A DNA stretch of 64,000 nucleotides, taken from contig JAPEVC010000006.1 of NCBI GenBank assembly GCA_027946555.1, forward strand, positions 248,001 through 312,000, given 5' to 3'. Source of the stretch: Gnomoniopsis sp. IMI 355080. Lineage: Eukaryota > Ascomycota > Sordariomycetes > Diaporthales > Gnomoniaceae. A program made the translations under genes and the position numbers. The notes under the pieces were generated by a model, which searched no databases, was not told the origin of the DNA, and worked only from the letters and a program-made list of their open reading frames with translations. Positions 33,805 to 46,436 of this stretch are shown here, one piece after another. Each line of letters begins with the position of its first letter. Position 1 is the first letter of the stretch.

Positions 33805-34676
33805 ATGAACGTGAGTAGCGAGCTTGTCCACAGCGACGGACTGCAAAGCAGAAACTAATTAAGACAACCCGGGGTCTCAGATTCTAGAATGGGCATTCGG
33901 CAAGCGCATGACGCCCGCGGAGCGTCTGCGCAAGAACCAGCGCATGCTCGACAAAGCGATACGTGAACTCGACCAGGTCCGGGTGAAGCTGGAGAAGCAA
34001 GAGAAGACGTTGGTTACACAGATCAAAGCGAGCGCACAGAAGAATCAAATGGGAGCGGCCAAGATCCAAGCGAAGGATCTTGTGCGGACGAGACGGTATA
34101 TCGACAAATTCTACGGCATGCGCAGCCAGTTGCAGAAGATCTCTCTACGGCTTCAGGTACGCTTTCGGGAGGAAACTCTTCAGACTAAAAAAACCTAAGT
34201 GACTGACGTGCATGGTACAGACCTACCGAACGAATGAGCAAATGATGCAGGCAATGAAGGGCGCCACGACGGCCCTGGGCGCCATGAACAAGAGCATGAA
34301 CCTTCCGCAGCTACAACGGATAGCCATGGAGTTCGAGCGAGAGAACGACATTATGGATCAGCGCCAGGAGATGATGGACGACGCAATCGATGACGCTATG
34401 GACACGGGTGTGGAGGAAGAAGGCGATGAAGTGGTCGAGCAGGTGCTGGAGGAAATTGGTGTCGATTTGAGTCAATCGGTAGGTTCCAAAGACTCTAAAC
34501 TGTCGAAGGTCACGGCTAACAAAGAATTTCACCAGCTCGGAGAGACTCCCTCTGGTTTACAGACGAGCACGGTGGCGGAGGGCAGGGTGGCTCAGGCCCA
34601 AGCAGTGGGTGGAGGCGGCGGTGGCGATCCTGGTGACGATGACCTCCAGGCTCGGCTAGATAGCCTGAGGCGGTGA
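33805..34676 (+). CDS. VPS2: ESCRT-III subunit Vps2/Did4 (CHMP2)
   Basis: Acts in ESCRT-III filament formation for multivesicular body sorting and recruits Vps4. Four exons, 33805-33810, 33881-34156, 34221-34478 and 34536-34676, give 226 residues, the usual length. The first coding exon is only six nucleotides (ATG AAC). Joined to exon 2 it gives the family N-terminus MNILEWAFGKRMTPAERLRK. A basic coiled-coil core follows, then an acidic C-terminal half (DDAIDDAMDTGVEEEGDEV), and the end LQARLDSLRR fits the MIM1 motif bound by Vps4. The last intron (57 bp, GTAGGT...CACCAG, with a CTAAC branch site) is a multiple of three without stops. It is recognised because its removal restores LSQS-LGETPSGL. 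Confidence 0.92.
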
Positions 34677-36326
34677 CATACCGGTCAGAAGGAATTCGAC
34701 ACGGACACGGAGTACAAGATCTCTGAAGATTGCCTCCTCTGGGTTTCACGGAGTTTGAAGGATGTTTGCTTTGGGAGCCAATTTTTTTTTTCATTGCTAC
34801 ATTACATGGGCAACCACGACACAGAGATCCCAAGTCGCCTCCTTATGACCAGAGAGGAAAAGTTTGGCTAATGTAATGTGTGCAATGTGCCTTACAATGC
34901 AGTGCACTGTCCTATACTGAGGGTGCTATGTAGTAATCTCATGGGCGATGATATGCTTGCTTTTCATGTGGGTATCCAGCCTCTCAAAGCCAAGGGACAG
35001 TGAAACATACACCTGGAGTTTACAGAGACAAGTCATGGGGCGTTTCTAGGTGGCTCAAGGGTTTGCATCGACTTGAAGCAAATTAATCTTGAAGTATCTA
35101 TCTACCTATCAAGGAGGTATGCTTAAACCTGGTGCTTTAATCAGGCAGGCACAATGGAATCTCAACATTTCTTTACCTTCGAGATGTCATATGTCACTTG
35201 GCAGGTTCAAGGTACCGTCGAGTGGGTTAGCCGTAATGACGTTTTCGGAAGTGCGTACCTAGTCTGTGGCAGCTGCAAGCCTAATTGCTTACCCAACTAC
35301 CTGCCCTGTGGATCTTGTTAGGCTATGGCTGCCTGAAGAGTAACATCTTAAAATCGCTTGTTACCTCCAGGGGCAAAAGGCAAGGAGCAATTGTCATATT
35401 TGTTTCCCCATCCCATAATACCTACTACCTTTAGCAAGTCTCTCATATCCAGTCTGAATTGGGGTCCACCTCGAACCACGTTGACAGACAGGCATTGCAT
35501 AGTTGGTGCACCCTGTCGTCCCCCACCCCCGGGCTTGTCTAAGCCGTGCTGTCATAGTGTTCTGATTGTGTAGGTACCCACCTGAGCAATGCTGTAACAA
35601 GCTACCTACCTAGGGTAGGTACTTGAACAAACAAAGCCGAACTGCCTGACAGACAGCACATGCATTAACAAGCCGGAATAAGCATCCAAGGAGTCATCAT
35701 TCAAAAAGAAACAATTGCAGATCGACCTCGCTGGCACGTCCCCCCTCCCTGGACAGCCAGACAGCCTGGCCAATCCCTCTTTTTGTAAGTGTCTGCTTTT
35801 AGACTCCGCTCCACTGTAACGGCGGGGGGCGGAAATCCGATGGACCCTCTTCTGACGACATATTCGTAACTGGACCAAACCGCTTCTGTTCAAGTGACCA
35901 CGCTTCTTCCTACCTGGGCGGCTAGGTAGACAACGAGCGTTCCTCGTCACCCACATCTTCCCCGCGATAACACACACACACACACCAAAGCTCCCTAAAC
36001 TGTTTGACAACCTCATCCTTACTACTACTTCAATCTACAGAACTTGACTACGGCCTGCAGCAATTGTCCATTCGCAACGTCCTGCTGATCAATCCACTAG
36101 ACACAAGATACGCGACTCGCTCACATACACAACAGCACGCACGACCATTTACCTACAACGTCATCAGCCACCCGACATTGGAACCTACTAGCCAAACCTC
36201 CCACAGCTCCCGCCTGCGTGTGACAGTGTCCCTCAGCTTCTACTCGCTCATCCTCTTCCTCCCACCAACCTGGCAGGATCCAAGCGTCGCAGTCTCTCCA
36301 CCCAAGGAGGTCTGCTGTTCAGTAAG
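34677..36326. other. Intergenic region, VPS2 to PP2C gene
   Basis: 1.65 kb. The region 35601-35624 contains GCTACCTACCTAGGGTAGGT-type sequence, and 35970-35983 has a short (CA)n run. The final 300 bp are pyrimidine-rich and look like a transcribed leader. No gene is recognised. Confidence 0.5.
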
Positions 36327-38164
36327 ATGTTCGGCGGCTCATCCAGTTCTGCGAACAAGGCGGACTCCTCTTCTCCCAACACCAGTCCCAAGGCCTCAAC
36401 CCGCGACTCTCCCTCGCCCGACACTGCCGGCTCCTCTTCTGCCTCTCCACCCGCCCCGATCAGAACTACCGAGCAGGTCGCAATTGGTGAGAAGCGCAGC
36501 GGGAATGGCAGCCCGCCCAGCACCACTGGTGGTGCCGCCAAGAGGAGGAGTAGCGGCGTCAGCGGCAAGGCCAGCAGTCTGATTGCAAGCGCTAAGAACA
36601 CACTCAACTTCTCCCAAGTCGCGACCAAGGCCAACAGCGATCAGGGTTCCGGCGCACAACAGACTCCCCTCCAGAAACTCGGCAAGCAAGATCCGTCCCT
36701 CGCCGTGCCCCAGGGCCACGCCAACAATGCCGCTGGCGAGTCTCTCCCTGGTCCCAAGTCAACCTTCCGTGTTGGTGTCTGGGAAGATAGGAACAAGAAG
36801 TGCCGTAGGACGATGGAGGACACGCACGCGTTTCTATACAACTTTCTGCATACCCCCGCCCCCGCGCTGCCGGATTCGGCATCAAAGATCTCTGACGAAG
36901 CCAGCAAAACGCTTGACGAGGACAGTGGAAAGTCTGACCAGGATACCGTTCTTGGTCAGGATGTTCTGGAGACGGACAATGGCTACTTTTCTATCTTTGA
37001 TGGCCATGCCGGCACTTTCGCAGCAGACTGGTGTGGGAAGAAGCTTCATGTCATTCTCGAGGACATCATAAAGAAGAATCCCAACGCCCCTATACCCGAA
37101 TTACTGGATCAAACCTTCACATCCGTCGATTCACAGCTCGAGAAGCTGCCGCTTAAGAACAGCGGCTGCACTGCCGCCGTTGCAGTATTGCGTTGGGAAG
37201 AACGAGTCCCCAGCAACGCCTCGCAGACTGGATCCCAATCGATTGCACCCGCCTTAGCCAGGACCACAGAAAAGAATCTGGACAAGCCTGCTGAAGGCGC
37301 TGACACCAAGTCAGACCCCAAACAGAGCCCAGAAATTGCGCGCCAGAAGCTAAAGGGTGCCGCATCAAGACAACGCGTTCTGTATACGGCCAACGTTGGA
37401 GACGCCCGTATTATCCTGTGTCGCTCTGGCAAGGCCCTGCGACTGTCCTACGATCATAAAGGCAGCGACGAAAACGAGGGCAAGCGCATTACCAATGCTG
37501 GTGGATTGATTCTCAATAATCGTGTCAATGGTGTGCTAGCAGTCACCCGCGCGCTGGGCGACTCCTACATGAAGGACCTGGTCACCGGCCACCCGTATAC
37601 CACGGAGACTGTCATCCAACCAGATATGGACGAATTCGTTATCATTGCTTGCGACGGTGTAGGTATCAAATCAATTCCTCGATTTTGAATGTGTGCTGAC
37701 TACCATCATAGCTGTGGGATGTTTGCTCCGATCAAGAGGCTGTGGATCTTGTTCGCGATATCCAGGACCCTACCTCTGCCGCCAAAGTCTTGGTAGACCA
37801 CGCTCTGGCTCGATTCAGTACTGACAACTTATCATGTATGATCGTTCGCTTCCAAAAGGAGGCCCTGCTCGAGAGCCAAAATAATCGAGACAACCCTATT
37901 GGCGTGGAAGGAGACCCAGCTTTGACCTCGGGAAAGATCAGTGAGGTGGAGAAGATCGTTGGCGACGTGAAGAAACAGATCGCGGAAGGTGGAGCTGCCG
38001 TTGGAGTTTCGGCAAGTAACAATGGGAAGGGTCATGATGCCTCTTTCACACCCACGACTCTCGATGGATCCCTGGAGGAAGAGCCGCTTGATACAGACAG
38101 CGAGATAGAGCGGCAGTCACGCAAGCCCGAGACTGAACCGGATCCTTCCAAGAGAGAGACTTGA
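36327..38164 (+). CDS. Protein phosphatase 2C (PTC1-like)
   Basis: A metal-dependent Ser/Thr phosphatase of the PPM family, probably a regulator of stress MAPK signalling. Exons 36327-37658 and 37712-38164 (53-bp intron) give 594 residues. The catalytic core has the PP2C motifs in order: RRTMEDTHAF, FSIFDGHAG (metal-binding Asp and Gly), NSGCTAAVAVLRW, ANVGDARIILCRSGKALRLS, GVLAVTRALGDSYMKD, and VIIACDG joined to LWDV across the intron. Metal-binding Asp residues are present. Compared with yeast Ptc1 (281 residues), it has a 150-residue disordered N-terminus, an insert between GCTAA and the ANVGD motif, and a 120-residue acidic C-terminal tail. The family call is firm. The exact paralogue is an inference. 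Confidence 0.88.
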
Positions 38165-39040
38165 CCTTGAGGCGCGTTTTACGTTTCGTCATCTACTGCT
38201 GGGTACCGGCCTCAAGAAATACACATTATCTTCAGGAGCTGGGGTCTTTGGTCTAGCGTGCTTTTGACGCGAGGCAGAGTATCAATCGCAAAGATGCGCG
38301 CCCGGGGGGTATTCTTGTGGCGCCGCATCATGAATGTACTTACATTTCTCGAGAAGACCTTTTGCCGAGGAATAGGAAATGCAGTCAGAAGACCGGAGGG
38401 GGGGGGCGGACAGGAGCATCTGAGCTGTTGCCATGGGCCTTTTAGAAACACAAGGCATGGTATAGACGGATTGGTCCGTTGCATATGTAACTGAACACGC
38501 TGGCGCGCACCGTTCTGCCCTTTTCTGTTTTACGCGCGTTCTGCCTCAGCAACGAAAATTGAATTGATATTGCCCTTTGCGACATTAGCGGGGCATCAAA
38601 GCCGTGCTGCCATGTATGTACAGTACCTAAAGTAGGTCTCGTGTGGAGGCTGGCGTGAATTACTGCCCCCCTTCATAAGCCAGGACTATGGTACCACAAC
38701 ATTATAGTGAGCCTGGGTATTTTGCCTATGAAAGTTCCGTCTTGCCCGGGATCGGAAGGCAATGAAGTGAAACACGATGTTGGACCCTCTTTTCATCATT
38801 CCCCACAATGTTCTACGCAGTAAGCAAGATCGATCAGTGATTTGCCGTGCGACCCCATACCTAGGAGAACCTACCGATTCCATTATGGACCTTGAATGTC
38901 ACAATGCCAGGCAAGCAAGCAGGGGTGGCGTCCGTCCAAAAAAAAAAAGGATCTGAGTTGTCTCGAGCATCACGGGCATCGTAAGTGATCTCCATTGAGG
39001 TGTTGCACAGACCACTGGCTCGTCATGCAATTTGGCTGCT

Positions 39041-39068
39041 ACTTACGTACCTAGGTACCTAAGGTAAC
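39041..39068. repeat. Palindromic TACCTAGGTA motif cluster
   Basis: The sequence contains GTACCTAGGTAC, a perfect palindrome, next to CCTAAGG. Related copies occur at 1841-1871, 24061-24075, 35601-35624, 38851-38875 and 47541-47576, all intergenic. Function is unknown. Confidence 0.5.
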
Positions 39069-40276
39069 GGACGTTTGGAGGTTGGTTTTCACTTTCGCTA
39101 AAACAGTACACAAGAGATGTGGATTCATGCAGAGAGGCAGAGGGACGTTGCAAAGCAGGTATCCTCATCAGCACTCTACATAGCAGGTAAAATACCACAG
39201 CATTTTGGGGGCCGAAATATCTCATGTCCTCCTCCTTCTCCACCGGATGCCACTTGCGCTAATAATAATATCGCAGTGCACACTGTTTTGGCGGGCCACA
39301 GTGAAGTGGGTGTCTTCCAGTGCGCCCGTAGACGCCGGGCGATTTTCATGAGGACAGCCTGATTCGGGCGGCTAGATGGGGCGAGGCCGGGAAATGGAGC
39401 GGGGAGGGAACAGAGGGGCCCGAGCAGTTGAGACGGAGGTGTGGACTTGGTCAAGTTCATGCGTTTGAAATTGTGAACGGGGCTTCGGTAAGAGCCTTTG
39501 TTGTCCACCGAGCCCAGGCACAGAAAATTGAGCCTTGGCATTGTGCGATAGGTTCAGAATATTGGCTTTCTTTCATTTGCTGTCCTCTGGGCATAGTACT
39601 TTGTGTAATCAACAAGGTCACAGTCGTCGTCACAGGTGAGACATTGGAGGGTACGGTGACTTCCAGCAACTTGGTTTGATAGATAATAATCAGGGTTTTA
39701 TGGGTTCGGTGACAGATTAACCCCCATGGATTCGCCCACGCCTGGGTCTACTTTGTTTGGAGTTTTACGTGGGTTTGTCCCTGGTACATGTAACTGTTTC
39801 GCTGACCATCATTCCGTAAAGTAATCCAATCTTGCGCACACGGCTCTTTACACGGGTATGCCCAGGCAATGTCTGTCATATAGGCTTCATGCTATGCTGT
39901 GACCTGTGTCAAATGGCCGTCCTACTTCCGTCCAGGTCTTCAGAGAACAGCAACGTACCTATTGGGCCTGGAGCGTCCTCTCACGCAGGAACGTGGAGTC
40001 GAGAGCAGGGTTGGCCCCTGCCGTGGCGGGCATTTACATCGAGACCAGGTACCTATCCAGGGGGGCTAGAGAAGGAGGGGGTCCCTTCAAGTACAAGTTC
40101 CTTGTCCGCGTCGAATCTGTAGCAAGGCGGATGCAATTCCTCTATGTGGCCAACCAGTTTTCTCTGACATTTTTGTTGATCTGTTGGTCTTCCAAATCGA
40201 CCTCGCTCAACCTTATTCTTCGCGTGCTCTCTGTGCATGAGTGCGTATCTCTTGGGTGATAATACAAACGAGTCAA

Positions 40277-40304
40277 GCCAACGGCTGCCAACGGCTGCCA
40301 ACGG
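40277..40304. repeat. Short tandem repeat, 2.8 copies of GCCAACGGCT
   Basis: Three consecutive near-complete copies of a 10-bp unit in non-coding DNA. It is probably replication-slippage variation. Confidence 0.7.
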
Positions 40305-41101
40305 GGAATTAGGCCTGTTGCAATTTCGACAAAGGCCGCGGCATCTGCAGGGCGTCGAATCATCGACAACTGCCCGCGACGCCGTCTGCCGCGCCCTGTC
40401 ACCATCCGCCGCCATTCCTTTTTTTATCCCACATCGGGGTCGCTCTCCAGCTTCTCGGGTCTTGCAGTGTCTTGAAAACCTGCCCCGGGTTTGATGTTGC
40501 AGCGGACGACATCACCTGCAGAAATCAAACCAAAAAAAAAAGCCCCTCCGTACCTTATTTCACGGCATATTACCAGTTCTAATTTACCCCTGCATTCCTC
40601 TATCACCTCGTTCGCCATCTGGCCGCCCCTCTTTGAGTCTTGGCCCTTTCTTCAATTCACCGGCGTCTTCTTTGCAAATCCGCCAGTCCACTGATCTACG
40701 CCGAGAGTCGCCTTACTGCTTCAGAAGCTTCCCAATCGCCGGGTCGACTCGATTAGCCTTTTCTAAAAAGCCAAAACCCAGAAGCCAATCCATCCCAAAT
40801 GGTTCGCAATCTTGCTGCCCGCAACTTTGGAGCAAGCCGATCTCAACGGCCGCTGTAGAAAGTCGCTTTCGCCGGGCCACCCCTGAATTCACCATTGGGT
40901 GGGCGTGTGCCGACACTGACAGCGCTGCAAAACCCGCCGCCACATCTCCTATTCTGCTTTCTCAACTACACACATGCCCTTTGACAATTTTCGACCCGAA
41001 CGAAACGAGAAACACAACCGTTCTGTGCCTCCGACGGCGCAAAGCCGAGAAAAGCAATCGCCAAAACTTCGGAGACTGATTCTCGAAGCTGGAAGCCGGA
41101 G

Positions 41102-44100
41102 ATGTCGTTGAATGGGCTAGACGACGCCAAGGTCAAGGAAGCCCACGAGGCTGCGGTTGCGGAAGCGGGAGGATGGTAAGTCCAGATCATTTTCCAGTCC
41201 GACTGAGCTTCGTGGTGGACGGGATGCAACGCTCATCTAATCCTCGCCCTCGTGCGAGGCGCTCCTTGCAAATACAGATCATTCGCTGATTTTTGAGTGC
41301 GCATCTACAGGTTCCTGCTCAAGTATGCCAGCCGCGATGAGGTCGAAGTTCTAGCAAGGGGGAGCAATGGCGTGGTGGAGATGCGATCCAACATCGAGCA
41401 GTACGAAGACGCTTCTCCGCTCTTTGGCTTCCTCAGGTACAGGAGACGTAATGTCATGGTCAAATACACGCCCGAAGGGTGCTCTCGCTTGGTCCAAGGT
41501 TAGTCACCAAGTTTCCGGCAAACTGACTGGATCGTTTGCATCTTCTGCACGACAAGATTGGACTTGCAGCCCCTGATTCTCGTTGCTGCCCTTTTCCCGA
41601 CTAACCGTAATTACTCCTATTTCACAGCACGGAGCACCGTTCATTTTAATGCTGTCTGCGATCAATTCGGTCCTTGCGAAACGATTCTCGATTTATCAGA
41701 TCCTAAGGAGCTCAACGATGTCAAGCTCTCCAATGCGTGCTCCCTTCACACGGCCTCGGCCTCGACATCGTCCTCGAATAGTTCACTGCGCAGGCGGAGA
41801 TTGATGGAAATTACAGAGGAGGAAGAGGAGGAACAGCGGGAGACCAAGAGGCAATCTACCATCGAGGAGAAGGATTTGCCAGGCGAGATTGACGAGACCC
41901 CAGCACGACCGCGGTCGCCGATCACGGGCCCACCTGTGACGCTCGACTCGAGCATTGCGACCTCGCCCAAGGAGACGAAATTCGCCGACACGACGGAAGC
42001 CCCATCCTTTGCCGGCGCGCCGCGGCCGGCGTCCCCCGCCAAATCATTTGATGCGGAGCTCGGGCGGCGTATGTCCTCGCAGTCTTCACGGCAAGATTAC
42101 TACAGTAGCTCGGCGTACCTGTCAAGCAAAGCTAGAGTGAAGCTTGGTCCGAGACCCTCCGCCGATCCCGCGGGCAGGCCGCGGTCTTCCGGTGACACAA
42201 AGCGACCCGTGGCGTCCATGCCTGCAGGTCTCAAACTATTGCTCAAGGGAGCTAAGAAGTCCAAGACACAGGATGATTCGTCTTCTATTATTAGTGAGGT
42301 ACCTTCTGAAGACACATTCCTGGCGTCGTCCCTGGTCATTCCCGAAAACAATAACAACAACCGACCCCATACAAGTGGCGGACGGCCACCTAGCAGCTCC
42401 GGCATATCGGTCAAGTCACTGCCTGCTATCTCGGCACCCGCAAAACAGACCATGACTCCTGAGAAAGCTCGACTTATGAAGGCACTGCAGCTCAGGGAGA
42501 GAAAGAGGAGGGAGAGCGCGACCCCGACGCCGGCAGTTCCCTCGATCGAGATGACGCCCTCCTCCCTCTCAGAATCAGACCAACCGACGACTGCTCTTAC
42601 GGAGGCTCCTGCCGTTGTCGGTAGTACAGAATTGCATGATGCTGAGCTTGCGAAGCAAGCTCCAGAGCTTGTCGCTGAAGATACCGAGGCCACACACGTG
42701 ATACCAGATCCAACGGATCAGAAGCAGGAACTGGCTGCTGACCAGCAGTCTGTCTCGAAGGCCGACTCTGCGATCGATGTCGTATCTTCGTCTACCGACC
42801 AAACCTCTGAACATAGTCACACTGATTCTCGACCTCCGTCGCCAGTCTGTGCATCTGAAGTGGGAGACTCGACAAAGGCCTCCTCCATCTCTGAGTCTAC
42901 GGACGAAACTCTACAACCTGCCGTAGAAAAAGAAGCCAGTGAAGAAACAGAGCACCAAATCGCCGAAACACAATCAATTGCTGAAGAACAGGCTGCCGGC
43001 GTCTCAACGCCCAGCGCCGAGCTTGCGATTGATGAGGTGGCAAGAGATATTCCCGGCGCCGATGAACGAGACGCGCCCAAAGCGCCCCTGACTCAGCCTG
43101 ATGCCAATACTGACATGGGCGTTACCGAGGCTCAGGGAAAACAAGATGTGGAATCTACCTTGGACGGTGCTCCTGCGGAAAGTAGTTTCATTCCAACATC
43201 GAAATTCGCCTCGAAGCTCCCATCCGGTCAGGCCGCCATGGACCCCATGGAATCCAGGGGCCAGGACCCACTCAATGTAACCAATGTTACATCTGGGCTT
43301 GGGGGTATTGATGAGGCGGGCCCTGTCCCGGTGGATACCCCAGAGAGGACAGAAGACGGATCAGCCGCATCACCATCAAAATGGAACCTCCCCGTCTCAA
43401 AGTACTCTTCAACGCACGACACCAGCAAATTCATTGCTTCTTCACCTGTTCCTGCCATTGTGACCTCAACTGCCGAATCGTCTACCAATGGACAGGACGC
43501 CGTAGCCGACGCAGCTGACAAAATGGTCGACGATGGCACCACTGACGAGAAGAGGCGGTCTGGAGAAACTGACCCCATCCTCACCAGCTCAGATCTCACT
43601 GAGAAAGAGGCACCACAACTAAATGGAGATGCTGCCAACGAACAACAATCCGCCACGAATGATGACGCCATGTCATCCATGGCCGTGTCGCCCATCAGTG
43701 AATTTCCACCTCAGCCCAGCGAACCACCAACACCACGCGTGGGCCCGGTGCGGACTGTGTCAACACCGGTTCACAGTCCACACTCGACCGGTGGCGAAGC
43801 CCCACCGGCAGCCACACCCTCAAGATCGGTTTCGTCGGGCTCAGTATTCAACCAGAGGATGAGCCAGCAGCCGCCGTCCTCTCATCTTGCCCCACCCAGA
43901 CAGCCCGGCAAGTTGGGCGGCAGCCTTGCATCGCGCATTAAAGCTTTCGAGCAATTGGCTAGCAAGACTCCCCCGTCTGCCGCTCCCGTTATCTCCAGCG
44001 TCAAGGATCGGCCTCAATCTGCTTTCTTCTCTGTCCAACGCAACAGCAGTATCCGAGATGGGGCACGGTCGCCTTCTGTGCTCGAGAGGACCAACTCGAT

Positions 44101-45336
44101 TTACCGCGGGCGGGCCCCAACGTCGGCTGACTCCGAGGACTCGCCTGAGTCTGGGGTCGGAAGACCATCGCGGGAACGGTCTGGATCCGTGGCAAGTCGT
44201 CTGTCTGTGTTTGAAGGCGGCAATGCTCCTAGAGGGAAGCCAGAAACTGTACAGGTGACAGCGCGAATTGTCCGTGAGCCCGGTCAGAACTATCCCCGAG
44301 CCCCGGAGTCCAACGTGGATCCCCTAGAGTACGCCTCTACGGAACTGAAGCAGTCGCCCTTGATCGTGGATCACCGAAAAGATGTGGAGACCCCAGAACC
44401 AGCAACTGCAGCTGAGGCCGCGCCAATCCCGACGCCCCTCGTGCACACTGCAGGCGAGCCGCGGAGGTCTCTGCACGAGCGGCGACTATCGAGGGACAAG
44501 AGAAGTTCCGTCGATGCTTCCAAAGATGGTCTTTCTCGACCAGGACAGCGCACTTCCTTGACCATGGCCAGAGACTTCTTCCGAGACTCCATGGCAGGTA
44601 AGGAGAATACCAATTCAGCCAGGCCACCATCTGTGCACCTCCAATCTAGCTCTCTGCTTAGCAGGCTGAGCATTAACACCAGACACAAGTCTATTAGCCA
44701 AGACTCTGCTCTGCTGTCTCCGGTCTCTGTGGCCGAACAGAGCGAGTCCCCAGATGAGAAAAAAGAGGGCAACCGAGCCAGCCGTTTGATGCGTCGACTG
44801 TCCAGCACGTTCAGCCCTTCGCGCAAGCAAAGCACATCCACCGTGACCTCACCAGTCCTGCCGGAAGAGAATGTGTTCGACCCTGAGAAGACCCCACAGG
44901 CTCGTGCCGCGACAGCTCCTGCCACACCGCAGGTGAACAACATTGTCGCGGTCATGGGCGACGTTAACGTTCAGTTTCCCGAGAACCTTCTGTGGAAACG
45001 TCGATTGATGTCCTTGGACTGCAATGGTTTCCTCCACCTCAGTCCCGCTCAGGGTGCCACCTCTTCTCGCGAGAGACAACTTAAGCGGTTCCACATGAGC
45101 GAGTTCCAGACACCTTACACGCCGGAGATGGAGTTCCAGGAGCTGCCTAACAGTGTGTGTCTGGATTTCAAGACTGGATCTGGGCTGCAAATTGCACTTC
45201 AAGACCGTGTCGGGCAGCAGAATGTGCTGCTGGGTAAGTTCTAACAATAATCGTCCTACTACGAGAGCGCTCGCTGACGGGTTTGGAAATAGTCCTTCAA
45301 CACGCGCATCAGAAACATACTTCCTTTGGACAATAA
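41102..45336 (+). CDS. Large ADF-H (actin-depolymerising factor homology) domain protein
   Basis: Four exons, 41102-41175, 41311-41498, 41628-45233 and 45293-45336, give 1303 residues. The first 130 residues form an ADF-H-like domain (MSLNGLDDAKVKEAHEAAV, then GFLRYRRRNVMVKYTPEGCS). A very long disordered Ser/Pro/Glu-rich middle follows, from about 150 to 1190. The last 110 residues (GDVNVQFPENLLWKRRLMSL and FKTGSGLQIALQ) resemble a PH-like domain, ending LQHAHQKHTSFGQ across the last exon junction. In ascomycetes this arrangement is annotated as an ADF/cofilin-domain protein and is expected at cortical actin. It is not cofilin itself, which is about 150 residues. Introns are 135, 129 and 59 bp. 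The actin link follows from the domain, and the cell role is inference. Confidence 0.82.
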
Positions 45337-46436
45337 ATCTGGATTGCACACCTCTCGACCAAGGTGGCTTTGAACCCATCTCAGCTGATTTCTTTTCCCT
45401 TTGTTGTCCACATCATACGACTCAACAGGAGATTACGACCATAAAAATCTATCATCTTTAATACTCTTTGCGGCTCTGTGCCAAAAGAACCAGTCGATCT
45501 AAACCCCGGCTTTCAAAAGCTTGTTCAGAATTTTCGACATCAACTATCATGAGCGAGCGAGCAGCTGTGCACCAGGCTGAATTGAGCCAAAAACAAAAAA
45601 CTTGTTACCCGAGACCTTGCCTCGCACTCACATACACTTCGTCAATTTTGGCGTTTTGTTCTGCCCTTCTCATTTGTCACCTATATCATTGCTGCCTGGA
45701 AAGAGAGAAAGAACTGGATTCCCACTTGCTGCTATTTCATGGCCAAGCCTCTTTTGTTTCCCCCAACTCATTGATACCATAAGCACACTCATACCCCCCC
45801 CCCTTTGGGATCGTCATCCATTTTCCTTGTCTGCGAACTCATTTATCTTTTCCCTCCCATTTTCTCTTCGCATATTATGGTGGTTCAAGCAAGGAGCCGG
45901 TAGGCAGGCGGGCAGACATGTCTAGCGGATTAAAGTGTATCAGCGGGCAGCATTTGCTCTTACTCGGTGGAATGGAACCTTTTGCGGAAGATGAAGTCGG
46001 ATTGAGACTCATCATTGAGATATGCCTAAGCCAAAACTGTACATAAACATAATATCCTTCTAGGCTGAAGGACAACGTCGGATAGTAAGGGAAGTGGGCA
46101 ATTGTCACGGTGTCGAAGAGCTGGTCGAGTCTCTTTGGGAGCATACTTTAGAAGAATTGAGTGAACCTCCATTCAACGAGTATAGACTCACTCTTGTTGC
46201 CAGCTGCTATTGTGTGCATGTGTGTACGTGTGTCAGTTGCTGCTCATTATTAGCATCAGCATATCCCAGAGGTCCGATTGCTCTCTACGAGATAGCAACA
46301 AGCAAACGGATAAGCAATTCAGACTCTGGACAGCCATCTATGTGGTATCTCTAACACGATCACAATGGTAGCTGTCGCTCAAGTGTCAGCAAAGGCTCGC
46401 CTTTCCTTTTCTTTCTGTCGACGTTTGAATGTGCGA
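45337..46436. other. Intergenic region between convergent genes
   Basis: 1.1 kb between the 3' ends of the ADF-H and GrpB-like genes. No coding frame is recognised. Confidence 0.55.

Larger units (their letters stand above)
38165..41101. other. Long intergenic region, 38.2-41.1 kb
   Basis: 2.9 kb. It contains an A-tract at about 38939-38949, the palindromic motif ACGTACCTAGGTACCTAAGG at about 39046-39065 and a short tandem repeat at 40277-40304. Open frames on either strand carry no recognised domain. The last few hundred bases probably form the leader of the ADF-H gene. Confidence 0.5.
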
